Of a DNA stretch of 29,998 nucleotides, positions 1-8,055 are shown one piece after another (positions within the stretch are counted from its first letter, which is position 1; each line of letters opens with the position of its first letter). A program made the position numbers and the translations under genes. The stretch is from NCBI GenBank assembly GCA_964418595.1, contig CAYQMF010000082.1:1-29998 (forward strand). Reading direction: 5' to 3'. The notes beneath the pieces were generated by a model, which was given only the letters and a program-made list of their open reading frames with translations, searched no databases and had not been told where the DNA came from. Source of the stretch: CAYQMF01 sp964418595 (GTDB taxonomy: Bacteria; Planctomycetota; UBA1135; UBA2386).

Positions 1-443
1 CCGCATCGTGGGATCCTCAGCCGCGGATGGTAGATGGGGCAGACAGAACGGATACAGATTCACAGCGAAGCTCCCTTGCCGTGGGCTTTTCCACTGCGAG
101 GACCGAGCGGCCCTGGAAGCCCCAAACGACGCCATCGCCGGCGGCCCTGTCTGGTCGTCGCGTCGGCGACAACATCAACCCTTTGGGCTGCGGCCGCCGG
201 CTGCGATGCGCAGGTTGGTCTAACAACTGCCTGTCGTACCAGCGGGCCGCGTCGTGTTCTTTTCCTTCTCGACGCCGGTGGTCCATCACCTCACGCCATC
301 ACGCCGCCACGTTGGGTTTCAGGCGAGACGGGGTCGAGCCTGAGATCGGGAGAATTGGTTGCGTCGCACGTCGCCCGCAAACTCACGGCCTTGGCAACCT
401 ATGTGTGTCCAGTTGCACAACTGAGCTACCCTCTCTGCCGCGT
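1..443. other. Non-coding stretch containing repeat copy 1
   Basis: No convincing gene is seen. The open frames on both strands have no recognisable protein features and run across a dispersed repeat at 94-211. The stretch lies downstream of the minus-strand methyltransferase that ends at 444. Base composition is closer to 58-60% GC than to the value of the rest of the window. Confidence 0.5.
94..211 (-). repeat. 118-bp dispersed structured element, copy 1
   Basis: This segment matches 19493-19610 in inverted orientation, with 111 of 118 positions identical and no gaps. Read on the minus strand it can form the same fold as copy 2: an outer helix (CATCG, a 3-nt bulge, then CCGGCGGCC pairing with its complement) enclosing two hairpins, followed by a separate GC hairpin. 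In this copy three stem pairs become G-U wobbles (AGCCC/GGGTT, GTTGTCGC/GCGACGAC, AGGGCCG/CGGTCCT) rather than mismatches. It lies about 230 bp downstream of the methyltransferase stop and in the same orientation as that gene. It contains no ORF of its own. It could be a small structured RNA, a MITE-like hairpin element or a degenerate recombination site. Confidence 0.85.
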
Positions 444-1496
444 CTACTGCCACCATCGTGCACGCCGGATGCTGCTCTCCGGATTTCGCTCGCGATAACA
501 GGTAGTCCTCGCTCCAAACTCGGTCCGTAACGCAGCAACCATCTGTGTCGGCTTGATTATACCGCTGTCGATAGCGACGTCGTCCATTGCAGCAACTTTG
601 TCGATAAAGGCGGTATCCGCCGGGTTCCCGATGTCGAAATTCGGCCCGTAGCCGCGATCCACGAATACCGATATGATGTTGCTGAACGCACAAAAGACGT
701 CAAAATGGAACCTATCGTTCAAGAGCGGAAGAATGTCCTGTGCACGCACGCCCTCGTTTCCATCCGTCGCACAATCCCAATTGACAAATCTCGGGTGGAA
801 TTGGCGAAGTTGGTGGTGATACTTGCAACGGTCGGGTAGTTCCCTCCAAAGGTCCTGGACCATCGCCAACGCCTCGGGCCACCTCCTATGCCCGTTACGG
901 CCAATCATATCCGATGCGACGAACACTCCGGTTGGGTGGATCGCCTGCCAGATCCTATCGAACACCGACTCGAGTCGGGTGATGTGGTGCAGGGAATGAT
1001 TCGCCAGACAGGCGGCGTAACGACCACTCGGTTGCCATCGGGCTGCATCCCCCTCCCAGAAGCGGAAGTGCTCACCCACCCCCGCCCGCGCGGCATGGGC
1101 CTGCCCCCGATCAAGCATCTGCGGGTTCAAGTCCATGCACTCGAAAACGAACGAACTCACCCCCTGCAAACGGAGCAATCCTGCCAGCCGGACTTCCAGA
1201 TCGCAGTTTCCCGCACCAACGCTCGCGATCCGAGGGCACTCCGTCCGGTCCCGGCGACAGGCAGCAATCAGATGCTCAAGAAAGAATCCCTCGACGGTCT
1301 CGAATCCGCACGCGCGGAAGATTGGCATGAGATAGCGTTCCGACCAGTAGTTGTAAATCGGCGGCAGGTCATGCACCGTCTCGCATTTCGCATATGCGGC
1401 GATTTCCGCGGCGAGGCGTCCCTGGGGCAGCCTGCGCCTGAGCTTCTGCACGATCCGGTGTGCTGTCGTGCTTGCCCGCTGGAAGAGTCCTCTCAC
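444..1496 (-). CDS. Class I SAM-dependent methyltransferase
   Basis: The product is about 350 aa and probably cytoplasmic. The Rossmann-type SAM site is visible as VGAGNCDLEV, followed by an acidic strand end (FECMDLNP) and the later NHSLHHI and VFVASDMIG strands typical of class I methyltransferases. A segment reading DLPPIYNYWSERYLMPIF precedes the SAM site, an arrangement seen in methyltransferases near polysaccharide or natural-product loci; the substrate is unknown. The frame is open to an ATG at 1637, but the extra 47 residues look non-coding. I prefer the GTG at 1496 (VRGLFQRAS), which has CTAGGT about 9 nt upstream. GC content is well below that of the genes after 4.3 kb, which suggests transfer. 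The 118-bp element follows the gene. Confidence 0.75.
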   Translation of the reverse strand: MRGLFQRASTTAHRIVQKLRRRLPQGRLAAEIAAYAKCETVHDLPPIYNYWSERYLMPIFRACGFETVEGFFLEHLIAACRRDRTECPRIASVGAGNCDLEVRLAGLLRLQGVSSFVFECMDLNPQMLDRGQAHAARAGVGEHFRFWEGDAARWQPSGRYAACLANHSLHHITRLESVFDRIWQAIHPTGVFVASDMIGRNGHRRWPEALAMVQDLWRELPDRCKYHHQLRQFHPRFVNWDCATDGNEGVRAQDILPLLNDRFHFDVFCAFSNIISVFVDRGYGPNFDIGNPADTAFIDKVAAMDDVAIDSGIIKPTQMVAALRTEFGARTTCYRERNPESSIRRARWWQ

Positions 1497-1667
1497 TTTC
1501 GTGCTACCTAGCCCATGCGCGGATATCTGTATCGGCGGCCCTTTCTGGGCGCCAGGACTCCCCAGACGCCGCCAGTTCGGAGTGCCATGGGGCATTGGGG
1601 GACAGTCTTGTCGAGCACCGCGCAGGTCCGTCTCCACATCTTCCTCACGACGAACATGGTGACTATT

Positions 1668-3064
1668 TTAGTAGTAGTTGTTAGCTCCGATGTAATTGAG
1701 AACGAGCGGATCCCAGACATGTCTATTTGCGCCGGCGTATCCCGCCCAAATACCATTGGCATATATCGGCTGCCCGGATATGCCGATGTAGTTGCCGTAG
1801 GGATACACCGTGTTTTGAATATTCATGAAGATTACGGCGTGCGCCGCCCCCGTCCCCGGAGCCCATGAGCCGGATATCTGATTGCTGTGAATGCGGCAGC
1901 CGTGCGTGCCCCACAGCAAGATGACGGACCCAGAGTAATTCGGAGGGACCTGGCAGGGTGCTACGGTGTCCTGAGCGAAACTGATAGTATTTCCCCAGAA
2001 TTCACCATCGATGCAGTCCGCGAGGGCGAGTCCGGCCTCCTCCACGTGTTCTATGATGTTCCCATATACCTGGAAATCGTCTTGGCTTAGCATGTCGAGA
2101 CCATGTTGCCTCATGAACGAGACATGGTTACTATGGACTTGGTGCCCCTTACCACCTCCTGCCATGTAGATGCCGGCCGCGTTGCCGTACGACAGAGTAT
2201 TGTACGCGATTGTATTGACCAGCCCAGCATCAACGCTGAACAAGTCACATGGCGGATAGGAGCCTACACAGCCCCCGCTCCTCCACGGATCGGTGAGGCC
2301 TGGAGCGAGATTGGCCCAGTAGCCGGGAGCAGAAGCGTTACAGTGATTGACTGTGCAGCCAGTGCATTTGGCCATGAAAACACAGTACCCGCCCTTGTCA
2401 CTGATGGTTCCAAAGTACGCGGCCATGGCGGCGTTGGGTGCATTAGTAACAACGGTGCAGGCCGCGATCGTTACCCCGGACGAATAGTATGCCCCAAGCC
2501 CGCGCCACATATGGCGGAGCAAGCAGTCAGATATCGAAACTGCACTACCGCCCGCGCATCTGTCCACCTTGATCGCGGCGTCCGATACGGGCGCGGATGT
2601 GGCGTCACCAGCCAGGATATCGAGGTAGCGCAACCCCGCGTGAAAAATGGAATTGTTACCAATCACGACCAACAGCGGGCTCGACCGAACAATCGAGCTC
2701 GGACCAACAACCATCCTCTGGCGCGCGTTCGGCCCGAGTCCGCGCAGGGTTATCCCGTTGGGGATCGACACGGCCGGGTCGCTGTTGCCGTACGTAATTG
2801 GCCATCCATTCGAGCCGCCTCCGCCAGATGTGTATCCGTCGAGGATGACCTCGCTGATGCTACACTGGCTGCGTGATTCAGGATGGCCTGCAGACCTACG
2901 AACTGCTGTCCGCTGCTTGGCTCGTCCCAGGTTAGCGCCGAGACCGGTGTAGCGGCGAGCACGTCTACCGTGAGTGGACTCTGGCAGGGGGCCCCGCAGC
3001 ACAGCACCGCCGTGAGCGCGAACGAGGGAGTGAAAAGGGGAATTGCTTGGGTGGTTCTGGCCAT
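1668..3064 (-). pseudogene. Secreted parallel beta-helix protein, frameshifted
   Basis: The first part, from ATG 3064, reads MARTTQAIPLF followed by a hydrophobic signal-peptide core (FALTAVLCCGAPCQS) and an LQAILNHAA segment like those that open many parallel beta-helix proteins. The frame then changes between about 2848 and 2872. The second frame continues without a stop to 1668 with SEVILDGYTSGG and a series of right-handed beta-helix repeats rich in N, G and hydrophobics (HSNHVSFM, VYGNIIEHVEEAG, FWGNTISF, IHSNQISGS). The fold suggests carbohydrate binding or cleavage at or outside the cell surface, but no catalytic motif is assigned. There is no slippery heptamer at the shift, so this is either a real frameshift mutation or a sequencing error. 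Low GC and isolated position suggest an acquired gene. Confidence 0.7.
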
Positions 3065-3815
3065 GGGTGCGCCCTCGGGAAGAGGCCGAGCGGAGAGGGA
3101 TCCTAGTTGAGCAGGAGGTGTGGCGCAAGTCACCTTCCGCGCTCTCGCTCCATGTCGCATGCTCGCTTGTCCCGACCTACGGGGATCCGCGCATTGCCGT
3201 CGCGGGCGAGTCGGCCCCGATGGCGACAGTGATCAGCCGCCCGTGCGGCGCGCCTCGCCCAGGTAGGCCTCGACAGCCGGTTCCCGAGTGCTCGCCAGCT
3301 GCCCGTAGCGCACCGCCTGCAAGCTTCGAAGGGCCCTCCGGAATCGTCGCCGAAGACTCCCCGCGGTATTCGGCTCTCCTGATGTCTCTGTGGGCGCCCG
3401 CCGGCGCGACGGAATTCGTGTGAGTGAGGCTTCGGTCAGGCATTGGACGATGCGCCGCGACAGTTGCGCGTCCGCTCTCGGGGGAACCACCTTCGGTTCC
3501 CGTTGCCGCTGAGGCAGCCCCCTCCTTTTTCCCCTTTTCCCGAAGCTGACTCTCCTCGCGGAGCGACGGCGGATGGGCCTCAAGGTCAGATCAGAGCTGC
3601 TGCCGTCCGCGCATGAGGCAGCGGGATCACGAGTCGCGTACACTGCAGCTCGTTCATTGCGCGCACGGCAGGGCGGCGTGGAAGGCGTCGGCCTGTCGCG
3701 TTGCGAGCCTAGCCTTGGTGTTGAGTCCCTCGGCGCGGCTCGTCGTGCGCAACTGTTGCGTCTACGCTCCGGGGTTTCGCGATCAGACCGGTGCCTGCAA
3801 CGCAACAACAGGGGG
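3065..3815. other. Gene-poor stretch, nothing recognised
   Basis: About 750 bp between the beta-helix gene and the IS66 remnant. Several overlapping frames are open on both strands, but the translations are Arg/Ser/Pro-rich shadows typical of GC-rich non-coding DNA. No motif, RNA gene or repeat was recognised. It may be decayed mobile-element DNA, given the neighbouring transposase remnant. Confidence 0.4.
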
Positions 3816-4204
3816 CTACGAGCAGGTCCGGGACCGGACCGCGGCGAGGATTGCCGTGCGTGACCGTCGCCCGCGTTCGGCAGCGTTGGCCGCGTTCTTC
3901 CAGCCGACCGGCCTGAGCTCGGCCAGCTTGCGGTCCGACCCCGGCTCGCTGATGCGGACGAGCACGTCGCGCAGGTAGGCGGCCGCGTCGACGCCAATCT
4001 CACGGCAGGTCTGGATCAGGCTCATGAGGACGACGGCCGGACGGCAGGCATCCTCGTGGCAGATGAACATCCCAGTTCTTTGGCCCAGGTCCACGGGGCG
4101 CCCGCGCTCTGCCGCGTTGTTGGTGATGTCCTTGATGCAGCCATCGCGCAGGAAGTTGGCGAACGCCACCCAATGCCCGCCGCGTACCGGATGGCGGCAC
4201 CCAT
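3816..4204 (-). pseudogene. IS66-family transposase (TnpC) C-terminal remnant
   Basis: The minus strand carries the signature C-terminal part of IS66 transposases. An AIRYA-like segment lies in one frame (about 4170-4204). It continues in another frame as HWVAFANFLRDG, ITNNAAER (matching the usual DNNAAER), an altered LG-KNW stretch, then LMSLIQTCREIGVDAAAYLRDVL. The match needs a frame change near 4170 and probably a compensating pair near 4080. The N-terminal two-thirds, including the DDE-domain start, is missing, and no terminal inverted repeats or partner orfA/orfB genes are visible. It is therefore a dead fragment. It sits at the junction between the lower-GC left block and the high-GC chromosome. 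Confidence 0.8.
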
Positions 4205-4333
4205 CTTGCTCGTTAGGGAGCACGAACAGGCACCGCTCGAATTGCCACTGGTCTCGATCAGGCTCCGGCCAGTTCGGGTCGGCGGCTCGCGCTTCGGGCG
4301 GGGTCGTCGGGCTCCTCGTGGGAGCGCGGAAAC

Positions 4334-4930
4334 CTACGGAACTCGCCGGCGCGATTCATGCACGCTCACCGGAAGGACACGACTCATCGCGTAGAGCGGC
4401 CGCGCCGCGCCCGCGGTCTGTTCCGTGGGATCACGCAGCACGATGCCATGGTTGGGCTGCACGTTGTTCAACCAGTCGTGCGCCAGCGCGGTCACGTCGA
4501 ACACCTTCCAGCCGCCGTCGAAACTGTCGCCGACGCACGCGCTCGTCACGGCCGTCGCGTCGATCGCGGGCTTGTTCTGCCACGTCAGCGTCGCCTCGCT
4601 CCAGGCTGCGGCGACGCGATGCGCGGTCACGTCGAGGCAACCGGCAGCGTTGCTGTGCGACTGCCACACGCGCAGGCGCACGCGCGTGGGCAGCGTCCGC
4701 CCCACCAGCGGCGTCAGGTCGAACTGGAAGTGACCCCGCGTCATCCACACGCGGAACGTCCCGCTCGGCGGGAAGTCCTTGCCGCACTCGACGATCGGCG
4801 CCGAGCCGTTGTTCACGGTCGGCTGGTCGGCGTTGGCCGACGCATCGGCGACGGCCACGAGGCGCAGGAGCGACGGTTGCGCGGCGACGGACGCGGCGAA
4901 CAGCGTGACGAGGAGGGCGAGCTTCGACAT
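4334..4930 (-). CDS. Secreted DNRLRE-type carbohydrate-binding-like protein
   Basis: The product is 198 aa. MSKLALLVTLFAASVAAQ is a clear signal peptide, so the protein is exported. The mature part has the order typical of the DNRLRE (CBM96-like) beta-sandwich: ADASANADQP, then FDLTPLVGRTLPTRVRLRVW, then AAWSEATLTWQNKPAID, WKVFDVTALAHDWLNN and GIVLRDPTEQ. Such modules are normally part of larger secreted proteins; here one stands alone. The end after PLYA does not look like the usual closing strand (a run ending R-P-x-L-V-V) but reads MSRVLPVSVHESRRRVP. The C-terminus may have been replaced by the rearrangement that left the IS66 remnant 130 bp downstream. Start at ATG 4930, chosen for the signal peptide; the longer frame to 4993 adds only non-signal sequence. 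Divergent from the LVIVD gene. Confidence 0.75.
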   Translation of the reverse strand: MSKLALLVTLFAASVAAQPSLLRLVAVADASANADQPTVNNGSAPIVECGKDFPPSGTFRVWMTRGHFQFDLTPLVGRTLPTRVRLRVWQSHSNAAGCLDVTAHRVAAAWSEATLTWQNKPAIDATAVTSACVGDSFDGGWKVFDVTALAHDWLNNVQPNHGIVLRDPTEQTAGAARPLYAMSRVLPVSVHESRRRVP

Positions 4931-5024
4931 GGCGGAGAGCAGGGATGGGCGCAGCAGGCGATCGCATCGTGCACAGGCGACCGCCGGCGACAACCGCCTC
5001 CTGCCTGCTTGCGGTCGTGCGCAC

Positions 5025-5030
5025 TATCCT
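5025..5030 (+). promoter_or_regulatory. Possible -10 box (TATCCT) for the LVIVD gene
   Basis: CACTATCCTTC lies about 140 bp upstream of ATG 5173. A closely similar CTATCCTTC stands 40 bp upstream of the secreted protease gene on the other strand (27318-27323). No convincing -35 box is visible at 16-18 bp. Confidence 0.3.
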
Positions 5031-5172
5031 TCTCGTCCCGGCCGTTGCCACCCGGGCCGACGCCCGCGACACTGCGAGCACCTCCCCACCCGGTGCCGCG
5101 ATCGACCCCTGCCTCCGATCCGCGCCGGTCTCTCCCCTGCGCTTGCCCCGCCCGTTCCAAGGCCACCCGCTC

Positions 5173-6594
5173 ATGTCCGCATCCCTGCGCATCGCCGCTC
5201 TCGCCTTTGGCGCCTCTCTCTCCGCCCAAGGCTTCAACTGTCAGCTTCACGCCACGGTGAACCCGCTCACCGGGGCCACGTCGTCGAAGAACAACTACGC
5301 CGGCATGTGGGGCACGGTGTTGAACGGGCGCGAACTCGCGATCCTGCCCGCTCGCTCCGGCACGTTCGTGTACGACTGCACGAACCCGGCCAGCCCCGTG
5401 CTGCTCGGCTCGGTCGCCGCCACCGCCCCGTCGACCGGCACCTACTGGCGCGAAGCGTCGAGTCGCGGCAACTACGCCTACATCGCCTCCGAGCACCAGA
5501 GCCTGCAAGTGCTGAACATCGGCGCTGGCGCGCCGACGCTCGCCGGCACCTTCGGTTCGCGCGCGCACTCGCTGCAGGTCGACCTCGGCACGAGCCGCCT
5601 GTGGGCCAACGGCGGCGCGCTCAGCGGCAGCCGCATCTACGACCTCGCCGCCAACGCCACGAACCCGCCGCTGGCCACGTCGTACACCTCCGCCTACGTG
5701 CACGACTGCTTCCCGTCGAACGGCTACGCGTACCTCGCCCAGATCAACGCGGGCAACTTCCGCATCCTCGACACCAGCGCGTTCCCGACGCTGTCGGTGC
5801 TGAGCACGACGGCGACGCCGGGCAACTTCACGCACAACTGCTGGACCAACCGCGAAGCGACCGTGCTGGCGACGGCCGACGAGAACAGCGGCGGCTGCCT
5901 CGCCTTCTACGACATCACGTTCAAGACCCTGCCCGTCCTGCTCTCGACCTGGTGCTCGCCCGCCGGCGCCACGGTCCACAACGTGTTCGTCAAGGGCAAG
6001 GTCGCGCACCTGTCGTCGTACACCGCCGGCTACTACGCGGTCGACATCAGCGAGCCGGCCAACCCCCGCCTGATCGCCAGCTACGACACCAACGTCCGCA
6101 CCGGCAACGGCTACACCGGTTGCTGGGGCTGCTATCCGTTGCAGCCCTCGGGCGCGGTGTACCTCGCCGACATGGAGTACGGTCTGTTCGTCGTCGAGGC
6201 GACCTGCGGCGTGCCGAAGGACTACGGCAACGGCACGGCGGGCACGGGTGGCAAGACCCCGATCGTCGAGTACGGCGGCGGCTTCGCGCAGGTCAACCGC
6301 GCGAGCTTCAAGCTCGAGGGCGCCGACATCGCGCCGAACGCCCCGGTGGCGATGTTCGTCGCCGCTGGCCCGGCCGCGATCCCCTTCCTCGGCATCGACG
6401 TCAACGTCGACCTCACCGGGCCCTTCATCCAGGTGAGCGGCTTCGCCAACGCGCAGGGCAAGGTGAGCTTCAACGTGCCGATCGGAGCCGGCACCGCGGG
6501 CGCCACGATCTACGTGCAGATGGTGAGCCTCGACGCCAACGGCCCGCAGGGTCTGGCGGCCTCGCGCGGCTTCCGCGTCACGGTCTGCCCGTGA
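5173..6594 (+). CDS. Secreted LVIVD-repeat (choice-of-anchor B type) protein
   Basis: The product is 473 aa. The start at ATG 5173 gives a signal peptide (MSASLRIAALAFGASLSAQG). An open frame extends about 230 bp upstream, but its translation is not signal-like. The body consists of LVIVD-like propeller repeats: FVYDCTNPASPVLLGS, SLQVLNIGAGAPTLAGTF, NFRILDTSAFPTLSVLS, YYAVDISEPANPRLIASYD and GLFVVEA. These are characteristic of secreted 'choice-of-anchor B' proteins. After the propeller (about residue 345 onward) a beta-rich C-terminal domain ends in VTVCP; it resembles the C-termini of two other secreted proteins in this window. Many His and Cys residues in the repeats (HDCFPSNGYAY, THNCWTN, GCWGCYP) could bind metal or form disulfides. 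The role is unknown; it is probably cell-surface. Convergent with the sheath gene across a strong hairpin. Confidence 0.85.
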   Translation: MSASLRIAALAFGASLSAQGFNCQLHATVNPLTGATSSKNNYAGMWGTVLNGRELAILPARSGTFVYDCTNPASPVLLGSVAATAPSTGTYWREASSRGNYAYIASEHQSLQVLNIGAGAPTLAGTFGSRAHSLQVDLGTSRLWANGGALSGSRIYDLAANATNPPLATSYTSAYVHDCFPSNGYAYLAQINAGNFRILDTSAFPTLSVLSTTATPGNFTHNCWTNREATVLATADENSGGCLAFYDITFKTLPVLLSTWCSPAGATVHNVFVKGKVAHLSSYTAGYYAVDISEPANPRLIASYDTNVRTGNGYTGCWGCYPLQPSGAVYLADMEYGLFVVEATCGVPKDYGNGTAGTGGKTPIVEYGGGFAQVNRASFKLEGADIAPNAPVAMFVAAGPAAIPFLGIDVNVDLTGPFIQVSGFANAQGKVSFNVPIGAGTAGATIYVQMVSLDANGPQGLAASRGFRVTVCP

Positions 6595-6609
6595 TCAGCG
6601 TCTGATCGC

Positions 6610-6634
6610 GGCCGTGGGCCTCACGCCCACGGCC
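6610..6634. terminator. Perfect 10-bp hairpin between convergent genes
   Basis: GGCCGTGGGC pairs perfectly with GCCCACGGCC across a 5-nt loop. It lies between the LVIVD stop (6594) and the end of the minus-strand sheath gene, whose TGA (6621-6623) sits in the loop. No T-tract follows on either side, so it would be a bidirectional non-canonical terminator or mRNA-end stabiliser. Confidence 0.6.
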
Positions 6635-7976
6635 CGCGCAGCGACCGCTCGGCGCCGGCGAACGGGAACACCCCGCGCAGGTGCACCGACGTGTCGCGCG
6701 GCGCGCAGCGCAGTGGCATGACGCCCGCAGCGATGAGCGCCTCGGCCGCCGCCGCGTCGACGACGCTCTCGCCCGGCGGCTGCCATGTGCGTCCGCCGTC
6801 GGCCTCGCGCGAAAAGCACGGCAGGTCGTCGAGTTCGATTGCGGCGCTGCCGCAGGGATCGTCCGGATCGCGGCCGAAGCCCGTGCCCACCGCGCAGGCG
6901 GCGACGAAGGCCCCGTTGCCCCAAAGCAACGCGTCTCGGCCATCGAGGGTCTCCTCGAAGGCGAAGCCGTCGACGGGATCGGTCGCGGCGCCGTACGGCA
7001 GGCGCAGCAGCACGCGCGGCGCGACGAGGGCCAGCGACATCGCGGCCGGCAGTGTCCGGAGCGCATCCCACGCCGCGAGTCCCTCGGCAGGCGACGCGGC
7101 CGTCCGACCCGAGCCGGTGACGAGCGCGACCCCGCCGCTGGCGGCGCCTTCCGCGAGGCTCTCGAGGGCCGCGACACTCACGGGAGTGGCGGCGAAGCGC
7201 GTATCCAGAACGACCAGCGACCATCGCGGCGCGCCCGCCTCGCGTTCAAGGAACACGCTCGCGTCCTCCACGAGCTCGCCCACCCTCGCATCGAGCACCG
7301 ACACCGTCACGTCTTCATCGGTCGCGAGCCGCCTGACGAGGAGCAGCAGGCCTCGCCAGGCCGCCTCGAGCGCCTGGAACGCGCGCGCATGCAGCACGCT
7401 GTTCACGATGCCCGCGACCGCGAGGTCGGCCGCCTCCACCCAGAGCTTCTGTTCGGCGCTGCGCGCCGGGCGGGTCGCGTCGCTGAGCTCGGGTCCGATC
7501 GCGGCGAGCACGCGGGCGCGGAAGTCTGAGGCTCGCTCGCTGCGCTGCCGCTCCGATGCCGCCAGCAGATCCTCCATGAGCAGGTCGGCGGCCGGCGCGA
7601 CCCGCGGCGGGGCCGACGCGACGGCAGGCGCGGCGACGACCTGGCCGAGCAGCGTGCGTGCCTCTTCGCGCGCGCCGGCGAAGCGGGCGGGATCGACGAG
7701 CCGCGCCCGCAGCCGCTGCAGGGTGGCCACCGCGGGCAGCCGCTCCGCCAGGGACTCCGGCCGGAAGTCGTCGAGCGCCGCGAAGGTCAGCTCCGTCGAC
7801 CCGCTCCCCGGCACGTCGAGCCGCAGCCGCGGCGCGAGCGATGCGAACAACTCGTCGAAGGTGTCGCGGTCGACGCGCGACCGCGGGCGCGCGGCGAGCT
7901 TCGTTCCGCCGGCCTCGCTGCGGCTACCCCGTCCACTGAAGTCCGAAACGACCAGGATGCGGAAGGTCTCGATCAC
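6621..7976 (-). CDS. TssB-TssC-like contractile sheath fusion, orphan
   Basis: The product is about 451 aa and cytoplasmic. Residues 1-110 are TssB-like: ILVVSDFSGRG, then VDRDTFDELFASLAPRLRLDV, then ELTFAALDDFRPESLAERLPA. Residues 135-451 are TssC-like: LLMEDLLAA, FQALEAAWRGLLLLVRRL at about 200-217, PRVLLRLPYGAATDPVDGFAFEE, LLWGNGAFVAACA and AAGVMPLR. In type VI secretion these two proteins are separate and assemble into the contractile sheath. Here both are fused, and the usual TssC C-terminal handshake region (roughly the last 100 residues) is missing. No tssD, E, F, G, K, J, L, M, H or vgrG gene is nearby. The start is GTG 7976: TACACT stands 6 nt before it and no Shine-Dalgarno is present. 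An open frame continues far upstream but is only a shadow. It is either a minimal or domesticated sheath protein or a component working with genes elsewhere. Confidence 0.8.
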   Translation of the reverse strand: MIETFRILVVSDFSGRGSRSEAGGTKLAARPRSRVDRDTFDELFASLAPRLRLDVPGSGSTELTFAALDDFRPESLAERLPAVATLQRLRARLVDPARFAGAREEARTLLGQVVAAPAVASAPPRVAPAADLLMEDLLAASERQRSERASDFRARVLAAIGPELSDATRPARSAEQKLWVEAADLAVAGIVNSVLHARAFQALEAAWRGLLLLVRRLATDEDVTVSVLDARVGELVEDASVFLEREAGAPRWSLVVLDTRFAATPVSVAALESLAEGAASGGVALVTGSGRTAASPAEGLAAWDALRTLPAAMSLALVAPRVLLRLPYGAATDPVDGFAFEETLDGRDALLWGNGAFVAACAVGTGFGRDPDDPCGSAAIELDDLPCFSREADGGRTWQPPGESVVDAAAAEALIAAGVMPLRCAPRDTSVHLRGVFPFAGAERSLRGPWA

Positions 7977-7982
7977 GGCGCG

Positions 7983-7988
7983 AGTGTA
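7983..7988 (-). promoter_or_regulatory. TACACT -10 box, 6 nt before GTG 7976
   Basis: On the minus strand TACACT is followed by CGCGCC and then the GTG. The spacing leaves no room for a ribosome-binding site, so the sheath mRNA is probably leaderless. No clear -35 box. Confidence 0.45.
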
Positions 7989-8035
7989 GCGCCGGGGACG
8001 AGCGACTCGGCAGCGCGTCGAGGGACGCTGCGTGC

Positions 8036-8041
8036 TACGGT
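8036..8041 (+). promoter_or_regulatory. TACGGT possible -10 box, 14 nt before GTG 8056
   Basis: GCTACGGT precedes the permease start by 14 nt. It lies in the 79-bp divergent gap shared with the sheath gene promoter. No Shine-Dalgarno is visible. Confidence 0.35.
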
Positions 8042-8055
8042 GACTCCGTCGCGCC

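Noticed and set aside
218..317. Integron attC-like core sites (GTCTAAC and GTTGGGT about 90 bp apart) next to repeat copy 1
   Set aside because: The outer 7-mers fit the degenerate consensus, but the inner arms do not pair, copy 2 of the repeat has no such sites, and there is no integrase or cassette array.
2840..2875. Programmed frameshift in the beta-helix gene
   Set aside because: No slippery heptamer or following pseudoknot is visible; a mutation or sequencing error is simpler.
3233..4003. Long minus-strand open frame of 256 codons
   Set aside because: Composition is Arg/Ser/Pro-rich, without motifs, and it runs across the IS66 remnant in a different frame; typical GC-rich shadow.
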